A stretch of 64,000 nt of DNA. It comes from Sporosarcina sp. FSL W7-1349. GTDB lineage: Bacteria; Bacillota; Bacilli; Bacillales_A; Planococcaceae. Numbering within the stretch: the stretch's first letter is position 1; each line of letters begins with the position of its first letter. Under the pieces are notes generated by a model that searched no databases, had not been told where the DNA came from, and saw only the letters and a list, made by a program, of their open reading frames with translations. Shown piece by piece: positions 18,013 to 25,887 of the stretch. A program made the position numbers and the translations under genes. The stretch lies in the NCBI RefSeq assembly GCF_038003045.1, contig NZ_JBBOOK010000001.1, positions 1,984,001-2,048,000 of the forward strand, given 5' to 3'.

Positions 18013-18849
18013 TTACTTGGCAATAACTTTAGATGAAACTTGAAGTTGATCTAAATCGTTTGGGATAATAATTTCTCCGCTAAACACTTCAGCTGCTTCC
18101 TTATAGGCCAAATCCGGATTCATTTTTGGAAGGAAATGTGTCAGCACCAATTGATCGACATTTGCCCATTTCGCCGTCTCGGCTGCCTGGGCTGGCGTAC
18201 AGTGTTCTTTTTGTAGGTTTTTCCAAATCCCGCTAGCATTGGGTGCCTTATCGTCTTGTATCAATGTTAAACAAGAATCATGGATTAGCATATTGGCATC
18301 TTTAGCCAGTCTAGACAACGCATCGGTCGGTGGCGCCGTATCTCCGGAAAAGACGACCGATTGTCCTTCCCAATCAAATCGATAAGCAAACGTCGGAACA
18401 TTATGAATCATTTCCTCACATTGCACCAATAAAGGTAAGTCCACATTCACTTGGCCCGCTTCTGCAAGTTCAATGACCTTTACATCCCGGATCCCTGTTT
18501 CAGGTCTTCCTAGCGATAATCGATATTCGATGTCTTTTTCCAACATCTCGATTAAGAGGTCGTGCATTTTCTTTGTACCCACCGGACCGACTACTGTCAA
18601 CTCCCGACGCCCTTCCACCCAGCCACTGATCAGAAAATTGGCATATCCAAGCATATGATCCGCGTGCAGATGAGTAAAAAATACATGTTTAATATCTTGC
18701 GGAGGAATATCCGATTTTACTAACTGCATCGTTGTTCCTTCTGCGCAATCAACGAGAATCGGCAAATCTCCCGCTAGAAGCAAATGCGCCGAGGAGATAC
18801 GTTCTTTATTCAACCTTGGACTACCCGTGCCTAACATGATGACTTTCAT
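18013..18849 (-). CDS. MBL-fold metallo-hydrolase (ribonuclease Z/arylsulfatase-like)
   Basis: 278 residues. The ATG at 18849 lies downstream of GAGGGG. The metal-binding motif THLHADH is at about residue 64, with VFSGDTAPP and a C-terminal THFLP as further ligands, the order seen in RNase Z-like MBL enzymes. It lacks the exosite arm expected of true tRNase Z, so tRNA processing is unlikely. It is the first gene of the operon with the TAXI binding protein and TRAP permease. It probably hydrolyses an imported ester or lactone; that is inference from context. Confidence 0.82.
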   Translation of the reverse strand: MKVIMLGTGSPRLNKERISSAHLLLAGDLPILVDCAEGTTMQLVKSDIPPQDIKHVFFTHLHADHMLGYANFLISGWVEGRRELTVVGPVGTKKMHDLLIEMLEKDIEYRLSLGRPETGIRDVKVIELAEAGQVNVDLPLLVQCEEMIHNVPTFAYRFDWEGQSVVFSGDTAPPTDALSRLAKDANMLIHDSCLTLIQDDKAPNASGIWKNLQKEHCTPAQAAETAKWANVDQLVLTHFLPKMNPDLAYKEAAEVFSGEIIIPNDLDQLQVSSKVIAK

Positions 18850-18870
18850 TTCAATCCAACCCCTCAAAAG

Positions 18871-18951
18871 TTATTACCATTTCGGTTTTAATAGAATAAA
18901 AAAATAACTTGAAAACCCTTACAACAATTTTTAAAACCATTTTGGTTTTAA
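18871..18951. promoter_or_regulatory. Two palindromic operators for the ROK repressor upstream of the MBL-TAXI-TRAP operon
   Basis: The region before the operon holds TTAAAACCA, spacer TTT, TGGTTTTAA at 18931-18951 and a degenerate copy (TTATTACCA, TTT, CGGTTTTAA) at 18871-18891. The same motif occurs at 20291-20313 before the ROK gene. The second site overlaps the region just before the MBL ribosome site, as expected for repression. Three copies of one palindrome around a ROK gene make a regulon likely. Confidence 0.75.
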
Positions 18952-19030
18952 TTAAGGCATATGGATATATTAATCTAAATCTCTTTTTATTTCAACAACT
19001 TTTCAAATAAATTGAAAATATTTTTTCGAA

Positions 19031-19052
19031 AAGAAAAGGAAGGGCCCTTCCT
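19031..19052 (-). terminator. Terminator overlapping the 3' end of the ROK gene
   Basis: The palindrome AGGAAGGGCCCTTCCT (19037-19052) is followed on the minus strand by TTTCTTTTCG. It overlaps the last bases of the ROK reading frame and separates it from the divergently regulated operon to the left. Confidence 0.6.
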
Positions 19053-20271
19053 ACCTCTCGAAATACGAGTTAAATAGCAAGATACCCGCCCCTATGGCAG
19101 CAGCATTCTCCTTCAGTTCCCCTTGGCCAAATACGATGTCTTCCCTACCAGATAATTGTTGCTTCGTTTGGTGAACCACTTCATCATAATACCGGTCTAT
19201 CCCATAGATGAAAGGACCATTCAAAATGACCATTTCAGGCTGGAATATATGGATCAAGTTCGAGAGGCCGACTCCCAAATAGCGGGCTGAATGCAAAATC
19301 ACTTTCTCCGTCAAAGCGTCCCCCTGTTTAAAATATTCCATCATATCCGTTAACGTCGCCTTTCGAAAAACACCTTCATCCATCTGTGCCAACAACGCAT
19401 TTTCACTCTTCAATTCCTGGAGTATACTTCGAAATGACGTGTAAGCTAGAAGGCATCCCCTTTTACCACAGGAACACTCCTTCCCATCCAGATCGATGAT
19501 CATATGTCCATACCCCTTACCATCCGCAAATCGTTCTTGGAGGATCGTACCGTCATTGATTACTCCGCAGTCCATTCCCCAACCGCCGCTGATACAGTAT
19601 AAAATATTTTGATATAATCCTTTTACTGAATGAAATTCCGCTATTGCTGCGGCATTCGCCCCCTTTTCGAATAAAATGTGAACAGGGAAAGATTCACGAA
19701 TCATTTGAACGATTGGAACGTGAGACCAATTACCGGACAGGTAAGATTCCGGCTCTAAAATCATCCCTTCCCGCCGATCCAGTGGTCCGATTGATGCTAG
19801 GCCGATGCCAAGAATCCGCCCAATATCAAACTGATGTCTTTCCATAAAGCGATGTATGATGGATTGAATTTTCATGACAACGAAATCCGGGGTGTGCATT
19901 GTCGTCATTACAAACGACTCTTGATCCATCATTCGAAATTGCAGATCGAGAAGCACAATATTTGTTTTCATCCTGGATATATGGATTCCGATAATATAAG
20001 AACAAGTCGGTTCCACTGCATAGAGGATCGGAGGACGACCAACCGTCGCTTCTCCGAAGCCGTTCCCCTTGATAAATCCGTCTCTCATTAATTCATCCAA
20101 CATCCGGACGAGCGTCGTTTTCTTAATTGAAGTTTTTTCAATGATTTCCGCTGACGTCATTGGGCCTTCTTTATGAATCAAATAATATAGGTTTTTCAAA
20201 TCTTTATTTTTAAGCGTATTATTCTCAAGAAAACACTTAAACATTTCATCACCCATTCCAAACCATGACAT
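19051..20271 (-). CDS. ROK-family transcriptional repressor
   Basis: About 406 residues. The N-terminal winged helix-turn-helix (residues 20-80: MTSAEIIEKTSIKKTTLVRML) precedes a ROK sugar-kinase-like domain with the zinc-binding CSCGKRGCL segment near residue 265. This is the NagC/XylR architecture. The start is unsure: several ATGs occur within the first ten codons and none has a strong ribosome site. Palindromes that match a ROK operator lie upstream of this gene and upstream of the MBL-TAXI-TRAP operon. It probably represses both itself and the transporter until the inducer is present. Confidence 0.88.
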   Translation of the reverse strand: MSWFGMGDEMFKCFLENNTLKNKDLKNLYYLIHKEGPMTSAEIIEKTSIKKTTLVRMLDELMRDGFIKGNGFGEATVGRPPILYAVEPTCSYIIGIHISRMKTNIVLLDLQFRMMDQESFVMTTMHTPDFVVMKIQSIIHRFMERHQFDIGRILGIGLASIGPLDRREGMILEPESYLSGNWSHVPIVQMIRESFPVHILFEKGANAAAIAEFHSVKGLYQNILYCISGGWGMDCGVINDGTILQERFADGKGYGHMIIDLDGKECSCGKRGCLLAYTSFRSILQELKSENALLAQMDEGVFRKATLTDMMEYFKQGDALTEKVILHSARYLGVGLSNLIHIFQPEMVILNGPFIYGIDRYYDEVVHQTKQQLSGREDIVFGQGELKENAAAIGAGILLFNSYFER

Positions 20272-20290
20272 TTTTATTTATCTTACCACA

Positions 20291-20313
20291 ATTAAAACCA
20301 ATTTGGTTTTAAT
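20291..20313. promoter_or_regulatory. ROK operator upstream of the ROK gene
   Basis: A perfect palindrome with ten-base arms (ATTAAAACCA, spacer ATT, TGGTTTTAAT) lies 20 bases before the ROK start. It is the best copy of the motif also found at 18871-18951, so autoregulation is likely. Confidence 0.78.
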
Positions 20314-20332
20314 AATAGGGAAGGTTTTCAAT

Positions 20333-21481
20333 TTATTTCTTTCCTTCAACCGATCGAATCAACCTGAATACTTGCTCCGCCGTGCGTTCCAAATTAGCCA
20401 GCGTCCGGTCAGACTCCATCGCTTCTTCTAAAGAACCCGGTGCTTCCAGTATCGGAAAATAGGAGGTCATTCCTAATTTATGCAAACCTGAAAGATCCCC
20501 ACTCACACTTCCTGCAAAGGCGATGGTTGAAATCTGATGCCGTGCAGCGAGCCGCGCTACGCCTGATGGTGCCTTCCCCATGGAAGTCTGCGCATCCAAT
20601 CTTCCTTCTCCGGTGATAACAAAATCCATCCCCTTCATTTTTTCTGCAATATGTATTTTTCCAAAAATCAACTCGATGCCCGGCTGAAGACTTCCCTCTA
20701 AAAATGCTGAAAAGGCGGCACCGAGACCTCCCGCTGCTCCTGCTCCGGAAAATGAATGAATATCACGTCCCATCTTTTCTTGCACCAGTTCTGCAAAAAA
20801 GCGTAATCCCGAATCCAGTTTAAGGACGACCTCCTCCGACGCACCTTTCTGCGGTCCATAGATATACGCTGCGCCATCCGGTCCGTATAATGGATTGTCC
20901 ACATCGCATGCGACGAAGAACGTGCACTCGTTCAGTTCCTCCATGACTTGCGATGAATCAATGACGCAGATTTCAGTCAACGACCGTCCCCCAAATCCTA
21001 CTTCATCCCCTACCGCGTCCTTGAACTGAAAGCCGAGCGCTTGCAGCATACCGATTCCCGCATCATTCGTCGCGCTGCCGCCAAGCCCGATAATAAACTC
21101 CCGACACCCTTGTAAGATGGCATCTTTGATCAGTTCTCCCACACCGAATGTCGTCGTAAATTCCGGATTACGCCGATCTTTTGGAACTAACGGGAGTCCA
21201 CATGCCGCCGCCACTTCAATGACCGCTGTCCGCCCACCTTCCACCAGGCCATACACTGCTTCAACTTTTTCGCCGAGTGGTCCCGTCACTTCCTGTGAAA
21301 CCATTCTTCCGGAGGTAGCGTGAACCAAACATTCCACCGTTCCCTCTCCGCCATCGGCAAGCGGCAACAAGACGATATCGGCATCCAAGTACACGTTTCG
21401 GATACCCTTAGCAATTGCTTTGCTTGCTTCGATCGACGAAACACTTCCTTTGAATGAATCGACAGCTATTAGCACTTTCAT
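20333..21481 (-). CDS. Glycerate kinase (GarK/GlxK family)
   Basis: 382 residues. The ATG at 21481 is eight bases after GGAGGG; the longer start at 21496 is upstream of that site. It begins MKVLIAVDSFKGSVSSIEA, the hallmark of the glycerate kinase type 1 family, with LPLADGGEGTVECL, IGLGGSATNDAGIGML and the FVITGEGRLDAQT segment. It phosphorylates D-glycerate with ATP, giving 2- or 3-phosphoglycerate for glycolysis. The gene lies upstream of the ROK regulator on the same strand, so the TRAP system may supply glycerate or a precursor such as a glycerate ester. Confidence 0.93.
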   Translation of the reverse strand: MKVLIAVDSFKGSVSSIEASKAIAKGIRNVYLDADIVLLPLADGGEGTVECLVHATSGRMVSQEVTGPLGEKVEAVYGLVEGGRTAVIEVAAACGLPLVPKDRRNPEFTTTFGVGELIKDAILQGCREFIIGLGGSATNDAGIGMLQALGFQFKDAVGDEVGFGGRSLTEICVIDSSQVMEELNECTFFVACDVDNPLYGPDGAAYIYGPQKGASEEVVLKLDSGLRFFAELVQEKMGRDIHSFSGAGAAGGLGAAFSAFLEGSLQPGIELIFGKIHIAEKMKGMDFVITGEGRLDAQTSMGKAPSGVARLAARHQISTIAFAGSVSGDLSGLHKLGMTSYFPILEAPGSLEEAMESDRTLANLERTAEQVFRLIRSVEGKK

Positions 21482-21499
21482 CCATTTCCCCTCCATCCA

Positions 21500-21540
21500 T
21501 AAAAATATGGAACCTTTTCATTATCGAAAAAGTTCCATAC
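21500..21540 (-). terminator. Terminator of the VOC gene
   Basis: A long stem (TATGGAAC...TTTTC with GAAAA...GTTCCATA, six-base loop) is followed on the minus strand by TTTTTATGG. It separates the VOC gene from glycerate kinase. Confidence 0.85.
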
Positions 21541-21547
21541 CGAGAAT

Positions 21548-21976
21548 TTACATGACCAATTCTTCAGCATCATGGCTAAATTGCCAAAGAATGCCGAACT
21601 TGTCCTGTACTTGCCCGTAGCACTTGCTCCAGAATGTCTCTTGGAGCTCCATCGTAACGGTGCCGCCTTCTTTTAATTTCCCAAAAGCGGATTTTAACTC
21701 ATCCACATCTTTTCCGACAACTGCCAGGCTAATATTATCCCCCACGGTATAAGGGGTTCCCGGAAATGTATCTGAAAACATGACAATCGTGCCGCTTATT
21801 TCAAGCCGGGAATGCATCACCAGATCCTTGGCTTCTTCGGGCAATGGGTACTCTGGATTCGGCGGAGAGTCTCCAAACGTCATAATCTGCGGTTCCTCAG
21901 TTCCAAACACATCCGCATAAAACTCAATCGCCTCACGACAGTTTCCATTGAATATAAGATACACATTGACAGCCAT
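21548..21976 (-). CDS. VOC-family (PhnB/glyoxalase-like) protein
   Basis: 142 residues, starting at an ATG (21976) behind GGAGGGG; in-frame starts further upstream lie in or before that site. The fold is beta-alpha-beta-beta-beta repeated: VYLIFNGNCREAIEFYADVFG at the start and FWSKCYGQVQDKFGILWQF at the end, typical of PhnB-like 3-demethylubiquinone-methyltransferase-domain proteins. The substrate is unknown. The gene is monocistronic and diverges from the restriction endonuclease gene. Confidence 0.85.
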   Translation of the reverse strand: MAVNVYLIFNGNCREAIEFYADVFGTEEPQIMTFGDSPPNPEYPLPEEAKDLVMHSRLEISGTIVMFSDTFPGTPYTVGDNISLAVVGKDVDELKSAFGKLKEGGTVTMELQETFWSKCYGQVQDKFGILWQFSHDAEELVM

Positions 21977-22110
21977 ATCATCCATCCCCTCCATGTTTTT
22001 CACTTATTGTATCATGGACAAGCCTGGGAAAACATATACTTACTGAATTTTCTTGAATATTTAATATGGTATAATCAAATAATACTTATCAGTAGAAAGA
22101 AGGATTCCAA

Positions 22111-23181
22111 TTGAGCTTCATTCAACAATATTTGAACGAAACATATGGAAATAAGGCTGACCCTATATATGAAATGCCATTGATCCAATATCTTGTGAAA
22201 AAAACGGGCTCCGTCAAAGCCTCAAGCAAGGCGCGCGGCTCTTTTGCCAATCTTTATGCCCTGTATGTGCTCATCGAAGATTACGTGAATAAAGATTTCT
22301 TGGAGAATAAAAAGTACGCCGCTTATGAGGGAATGATGTTCAGTGATGCTTTCAAACGGCAACGTGAACTTCCCTTTGGAGAAAAGCTTCAAAACCATGC
22401 GCTCAATAGTCGGTGCAATGATGAATTTCGGAAATTCTTCCCTTCGCTTGGAGAAGTGCCGATTACGAGAAATTTAATCACAAAACGTTATTGGATTAAT
22501 GAAAAATTGCTCAGGAAAGGCAATGTGAATATCGCCAAAGATGTAGTCGCCATCATCGACCGATATGTGGAATTGAAGTTGGAGAACTTCAACACGTTTT
22601 TTGATGCGTGTGTCCAACATAAAGACAATTTTCAGCAAGATCCCGTCGCATCACATGACTTCATCGTCGGTCTATTAAATCCGATGGTCGATGCACGGAT
22701 ATTTGAAATCGTCTCGTTTTGTCTGACGAAGTATTTCCATGATGGCGATACCATGTTCATCGGCAAAACAACAGACGAACTGGAAGAGATCCCTGTAACG
22801 CTATATAAAACAGGCCGGACGAATGCGAATGACGGCGGCGTTGACTTCATTATGAAACCGTTAGGCCGTATTTACCAAGTGACTGAAGTGCTAGACTTCA
22901 AGAAATACTTCCTGGATATAGCCAAACTCAATTACTTCCCTGTTACATTCGTTGTCAAAACCGAAATGATGCCTACAGAAGCGATGGAACGAATTATCGA
23001 GCAAGCGAATGAACTCTATCCCGATGAAACCGTACGCGTCAAATACACTGCATGTTTTGAGGAAATCATCACGATTCCGACATTGAAGCATTACTTGGAA
23101 ACGATCATGAAGGACAACAAGCTTGGAAATCTGTTGGATGAACTCGTGATGCAATGTAAAGTGGAATATAATCTGGACTGA
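22111..23181 (+). CDS. Probable type II restriction endonuclease
   Basis: 356 residues, TTG start at 22111 behind GAAGGA. I do not recognise the protein by sequence alone. Two features support an endonuclease: it lies convergent and back to back with a site-specific adenine methyltransferase, and residues 235-260 carry GGVDFIM...YQVTEVLDF, a layout like the PD-(D/E)xK core (Asp on one strand, Glu on the next). The rest is mixed alpha/beta with no membrane segment. If the methyltransferase recognises ATGCAT as its YhdJ similarity suggests, this enzyme should cut there, like NsiI. An accessory function other than cleavage cannot be excluded. Confidence 0.6.
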   Translation: MSFIQQYLNETYGNKADPIYEMPLIQYLVKKTGSVKASSKARGSFANLYALYVLIEDYVNKDFLENKKYAAYEGMMFSDAFKRQRELPFGEKLQNHALNSRCNDEFRKFFPSLGEVPITRNLITKRYWINEKLLRKGNVNIAKDVVAIIDRYVELKLENFNTFFDACVQHKDNFQQDPVASHDFIVGLLNPMVDARIFEIVSFCLTKYFHDGDTMFIGKTTDELEEIPVTLYKTGRTNANDGGVDFIMKPLGRIYQVTEVLDFKKYFLDIAKLNYFPVTFVVKTEMMPTEAMERIIEQANELYPDETVRVKYTACFEEIITIPTLKHYLETIMKDNKLGNLLDELVMQCKVEYNLD

Positions 23182-23197
23182 ATCACCCACTATAGAA

Positions 23198-23223
23198 AAG
23201 GAGCTCTCAAAAGAGGGCTCCTT
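23198..23223. terminator. Bidirectional terminator between endonuclease and methyltransferase genes
   Basis: The stem AAGGAGCTCTC/GAGGGCTCCTT with loop AAAA lies 17 bases after the endonuclease stop. It overlaps the methyltransferase stop codon at 23207-23209. Short T-runs occur on both sides. Confidence 0.8.
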
Positions 23224-24121
23224 GAATATATTTCGGATCATCGGGACCTTCCGAATGGTCTTTTTTCGATTTATTGGCCGTTTTCCGGCTTTTGTCCTTC
23301 TGCAATGGCTCCCCTTCATATGCGTCCGCAATGCCCGTCCGGCGGATGCCGATTTTAAAATATTCATCATTCAAATCGATCCCGATCGCCCTCCGGCCCA
23401 ACTTGACTGCCACGGCGGACGTGGTGAACGATCCGGAAAACGGGTCTAGAACGACATCTCCTTCATTGCTGGAGGCAAGGATGATCCGCTCGAGCAACGC
23501 CTCCGGTTTTTGGGTCGGATGATTTTCATACTCCTCCATTTTAAAACGGACCCGCGGCATTTCCCATACGTTTCCAGGCACTTTTTTCGTATTATAAGGT
23601 TGCGGTGGCGTTTTTCGGTAATCAATCAACTTCCGTTGAGCCCCCGTTTTCGCCTCCACCATAATATCTTCATAATTGAATGTGTACTGGTCTTTCGCAG
23701 ATTTATTTGCCATAAGAATCGGTTCATATAAAGAGCCGAACATTTTCTTCGATTGCACACCGGAACTATCATAAGCCCACACGATTCGGGAAAGGACATG
23801 ATAATTTTCATTCACGTAAATATCCAAATAAGGCATATGCTGCGTCGCCGTCATGAAATAAAACGTCCCTGTCGGCTTCAAAACGCGGAAGCATTCATCG
23901 ATCCACTGTTTACACCACGCGATATATTCCTTTACATCCGACCAGGAGTCCTTATTGTTCCCGAAATCCTTCCCGATGTTATAGGGAGGATCTGCAAAGA
24001 TCAAATCGACCGAAGCCTCGTTCATTTTACGCAAAATTTCCAAACTGCTGCCTTGTGCAACGAAGCTCGTCTCATTATTCATATGTTGAAATTCCAAGTT
24101 ATCGAAAATAGTGTTCCACAT
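23207..24121 (-). CDS. Site-specific DNA adenine methyltransferase, YhdJ-like
   Basis: 304 residues. The ATG at 24121 follows AGGGGGG; the longer start is upstream of that site. It is a beta-class N6-adenine methyltransferase: catalytic motif IV DPPYN comes first (near residue 45) and the SAM motif I DPFSGSFTT near 230. Long stretches match my memory of E. coli YhdJ (M.EcoKII, ATGCAT): RIVWAYDSSGVQSKK, EAKTGAQRKLIDYRK, PPQPYN.KKVPGNVW and YENHPTQKPEALLERI. A Lys-rich tail follows. It should protect host DNA from the convergent endonuclease. Confidence 0.9.
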   Translation of the reverse strand: MWNTIFDNLEFQHMNNETSFVAQGSSLEILRKMNEASVDLIFADPPYNIGKDFGNNKDSWSDVKEYIAWCKQWIDECFRVLKPTGTFYFMTATQHMPYLDIYVNENYHVLSRIVWAYDSSGVQSKKMFGSLYEPILMANKSAKDQYTFNYEDIMVEAKTGAQRKLIDYRKTPPQPYNTKKVPGNVWEMPRVRFKMEEYENHPTQKPEALLERIILASSNEGDVVLDPFSGSFTTSAVAVKLGRRAIGIDLNDEYFKIGIRRTGIADAYEGEPLQKDKSRKTANKSKKDHSEGPDDPKYIQGALF

Positions 24122-24254
24122 CGAACACAACCCCCCTATCCAACTTAGTTTACACTAAAATGGGGAGGTGAATAAAGGTTAGTGGGATCCGAAAAAAAGT
24201 ATCTGCGAATGCAAGCGCTTCCTTTTGCTGACGAAGGCTTTTGGAAATTTCATA

Positions 24255-25121
24255 TCAACTATACATAATCTCCTTCTCAGCCACTCGATCTCCACTTTCC
24301 AGCAGCTCCAGCCATCTGAAGGCGACCGGATACTTGTCAGGAAAAATACCTTTCCTTTGCCTCACCTTGATGGCAACCGATTTCTCATTTTCTTCATTCA
24401 AATAGACGATGGCGAGTGCCGCTTCCATTTGTTCATTCCGGTCCCATTCAATCCGATAGATTCCCTCTTTCGGAAGCATGGTTTCCTCAGTCGGCATGAA
24501 ATCGAACAGGCAATAGCCGTGATCTTTCGGAAACATTCGTCCCGCGCTTATAATGCCGCGTGTTACATATTCCGACCCAAGGTATGATTTGATGGACTCC
24601 ACCTCTCCCTCGATCAGAAGGTCGCGAATATAGGTGGAGCTGATTTTCCGGTCTTCCACCACTACTTTGGGCAACACAGTGACACCGAAACGGCCTTCTC
24701 CCAACCGTTCCATCACATCCATATTCCCCTTCCCCATATGCCCATACGTGTAATCAAAGCCTGCCACCACATGCTTGACCTGCTTGTCCACGATATACTC
24801 TTGCACAAATTGTTCGGGGCTCAGCTGGGCGAATTCTTTCGTGAACTTCACGACATACAAACGTCCCACCCCAAGCTTCTCCATCTTGTCGATCTTCGCT
24901 TCCAATGACATCAAATAATCGAACTTCTGCCCCGCCAATACTTCTTTCGGATGCGGGTAAAATGTCATTACCGCCAATTGCAATCCATCCCGCTTCGCGA
25001 TCGCCTCAGCCTTTTCAATCAGCCGCATATGGCCAATATGTACTCCGTCGAAAAATCCTAACGCGAGAACTGCCGGCTCGCACATTCCGATATTTTGTTT
25101 ATCCATAAAAATCACTTCCAT
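24255..25121 (-). CDS. FAD synthetase-family protein (RibF-like, adenylyltransferase part)
   Basis: 288 residues, ATG at 25121 behind AGGAGGGG. The N-terminal 180 residues form an FMN adenylyltransferase domain: LGFFDGVHIGH, MTFYPHPKEVL, VAGFDYTYGHMGKG and ISSTYIRDLL. The C-terminal 100 residues align in position with the riboflavin kinase domain (GRMFPKDHGYCLFDF) but lack the usual PTAN/PTIN phosphate-binding motif, so kinase activity is doubtful. It is likely a second FAD synthetase besides the bifunctional ribF expected elsewhere, and not a duplicate of both activities. It stands alone. Confidence 0.82.
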   Translation of the reverse strand: MEVIFMDKQNIGMCEPAVLALGFFDGVHIGHMRLIEKAEAIAKRDGLQLAVMTFYPHPKEVLAGQKFDYLMSLEAKIDKMEKLGVGRLYVVKFTKEFAQLSPEQFVQEYIVDKQVKHVVAGFDYTYGHMGKGNMDVMERLGEGRFGVTVLPKVVVEDRKISSTYIRDLLIEGEVESIKSYLGSEYVTRGIISAGRMFPKDHGYCLFDFMPTEETMLPKEGIYRIEWDRNEQMEAALAIVYLNEENEKSVAIKVRQRKGIFPDKYPVAFRWLELLESGDRVAEKEIMYS

Positions 25122-25386
25122 ACGGAACCCCTCCTAAAAACGAAAAGAAGCTATACCCGACAATTCGAAGCCCCTTCTTCGACAATCGAATATAGCTAGT
25201 TGTTTACTTAGGTAAATGAGAAGGAGTGCTTCCTCTTCTCCGAAGTAAATCAGCTTTACTATCTTTGTACCAATATACATCATTTCATAATATTTTCAAG
25301 TCTTTCCTTTTATAAAATTCGATGAAGATGAAATATTCTCACCCTTCACCTAGAAACTTTTCGACAAAATCTGCATTTTCCACACC
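25122..25386. other. Intergenic region upstream of sda and the FAD synthetase gene
   Basis: No ORF is supported. Two possible hairpins are seen: AGCTATA/TATAGCT arms around 25150-25198, and GAGAAG/CTTCTC near 25218-25240. Neither has a clear T-run. The DnaA boxes follow immediately. Confidence 0.35.
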
Positions 25387-25485
25387 TGTGGATAACTTTG
25401 TTCACATTATCCCGCAATGCCTTCATAGGTTTGTGAGCTATGTAAACAAATAAGACACAGGTTATCCACGACACCATGTGGATAA
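25387..25485. promoter_or_regulatory. sda: DnaA-box cluster upstream of sda
   Basis: Two exact DnaA boxes (TGTGGATAA at 25387-25395 and 25477-25485) and one with a single mismatch (TTATCCACG at 25462-25470) lie within 100 bases, 113 to 210 bases before the sda start. In B. subtilis, DnaA binds near sda and activates it when replication initiates or stalls, so the arrangement has a known meaning. The boxes were read directly; their use here is inferred. Confidence 0.82.
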
Positions 25486-25597
25486 AAGAACGGTTGTTCC
25501 TAGTTCTTTTATTTGGTAGATTATAGGTATCAGAGAGTTATCTACTATTCTATTGGCCATGTATGTAAAATATGACGAATTGAAAGGAGATATTCGC

Positions 25598-25789
25598 ATG
25601 ATCCAACTGTCCAATGATTTACTAATCGAGTCCTATATCAAAGCAAAGAATATCAAGCTGCATCCTGATTTCATCGAAATGTTGGAAAACGAAATGCGAC
25701 GTCGTTCCTTGCTGACTGTTACCTCATCGCAAAACCGCACCGCCGTTCTGGATTATGTTCACTTTCAATCAACTCATCCGTCACATTAA
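25598..25789 (+). CDS. sda: Sporulation histidine kinase inhibitor Sda
   Basis: 63 residues from ATG at 25598, eight bases after AAAGGAG; the longer ORF beginning at 25553 is upstream of that site. The core [19 protein letters not shown] then [15 protein letters not shown] matches B. subtilis Sda (46 residues: a helical hairpin starting with LSDELLIESY and ending in RRSL). This copy has about 15 extra C-terminal residues. Sda binds KinA and blocks phosphotransfer to Spo0F when DNA replication is underway or damaged. DnaA boxes upstream fit that role. It implies a sporulating host. Confidence 0.9.
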   Translation: MIQLSNDLLIESYIKAKNIKLHPDFIEMLENEMRRRSLLTVTSSQNRTAVLDYVHFQSTHPSH

Positions 25790-25887
25790 CATCTTTTTTA
25801 CTGCTATTTTCCAAGACTCTGTTGCCTTCTTGGCCCTTTGCGACTAAGATGAGAAAGTTGGAGTTTTTTTAAAGGAGTCGGAAAGAG

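Noticed and set aside
25387..25485. Chromosomal replication origin
   Set aside because: Only three DnaA boxes and no dnaA, dnaN or AT-rich unwinding region nearby; the position before sda explains them.
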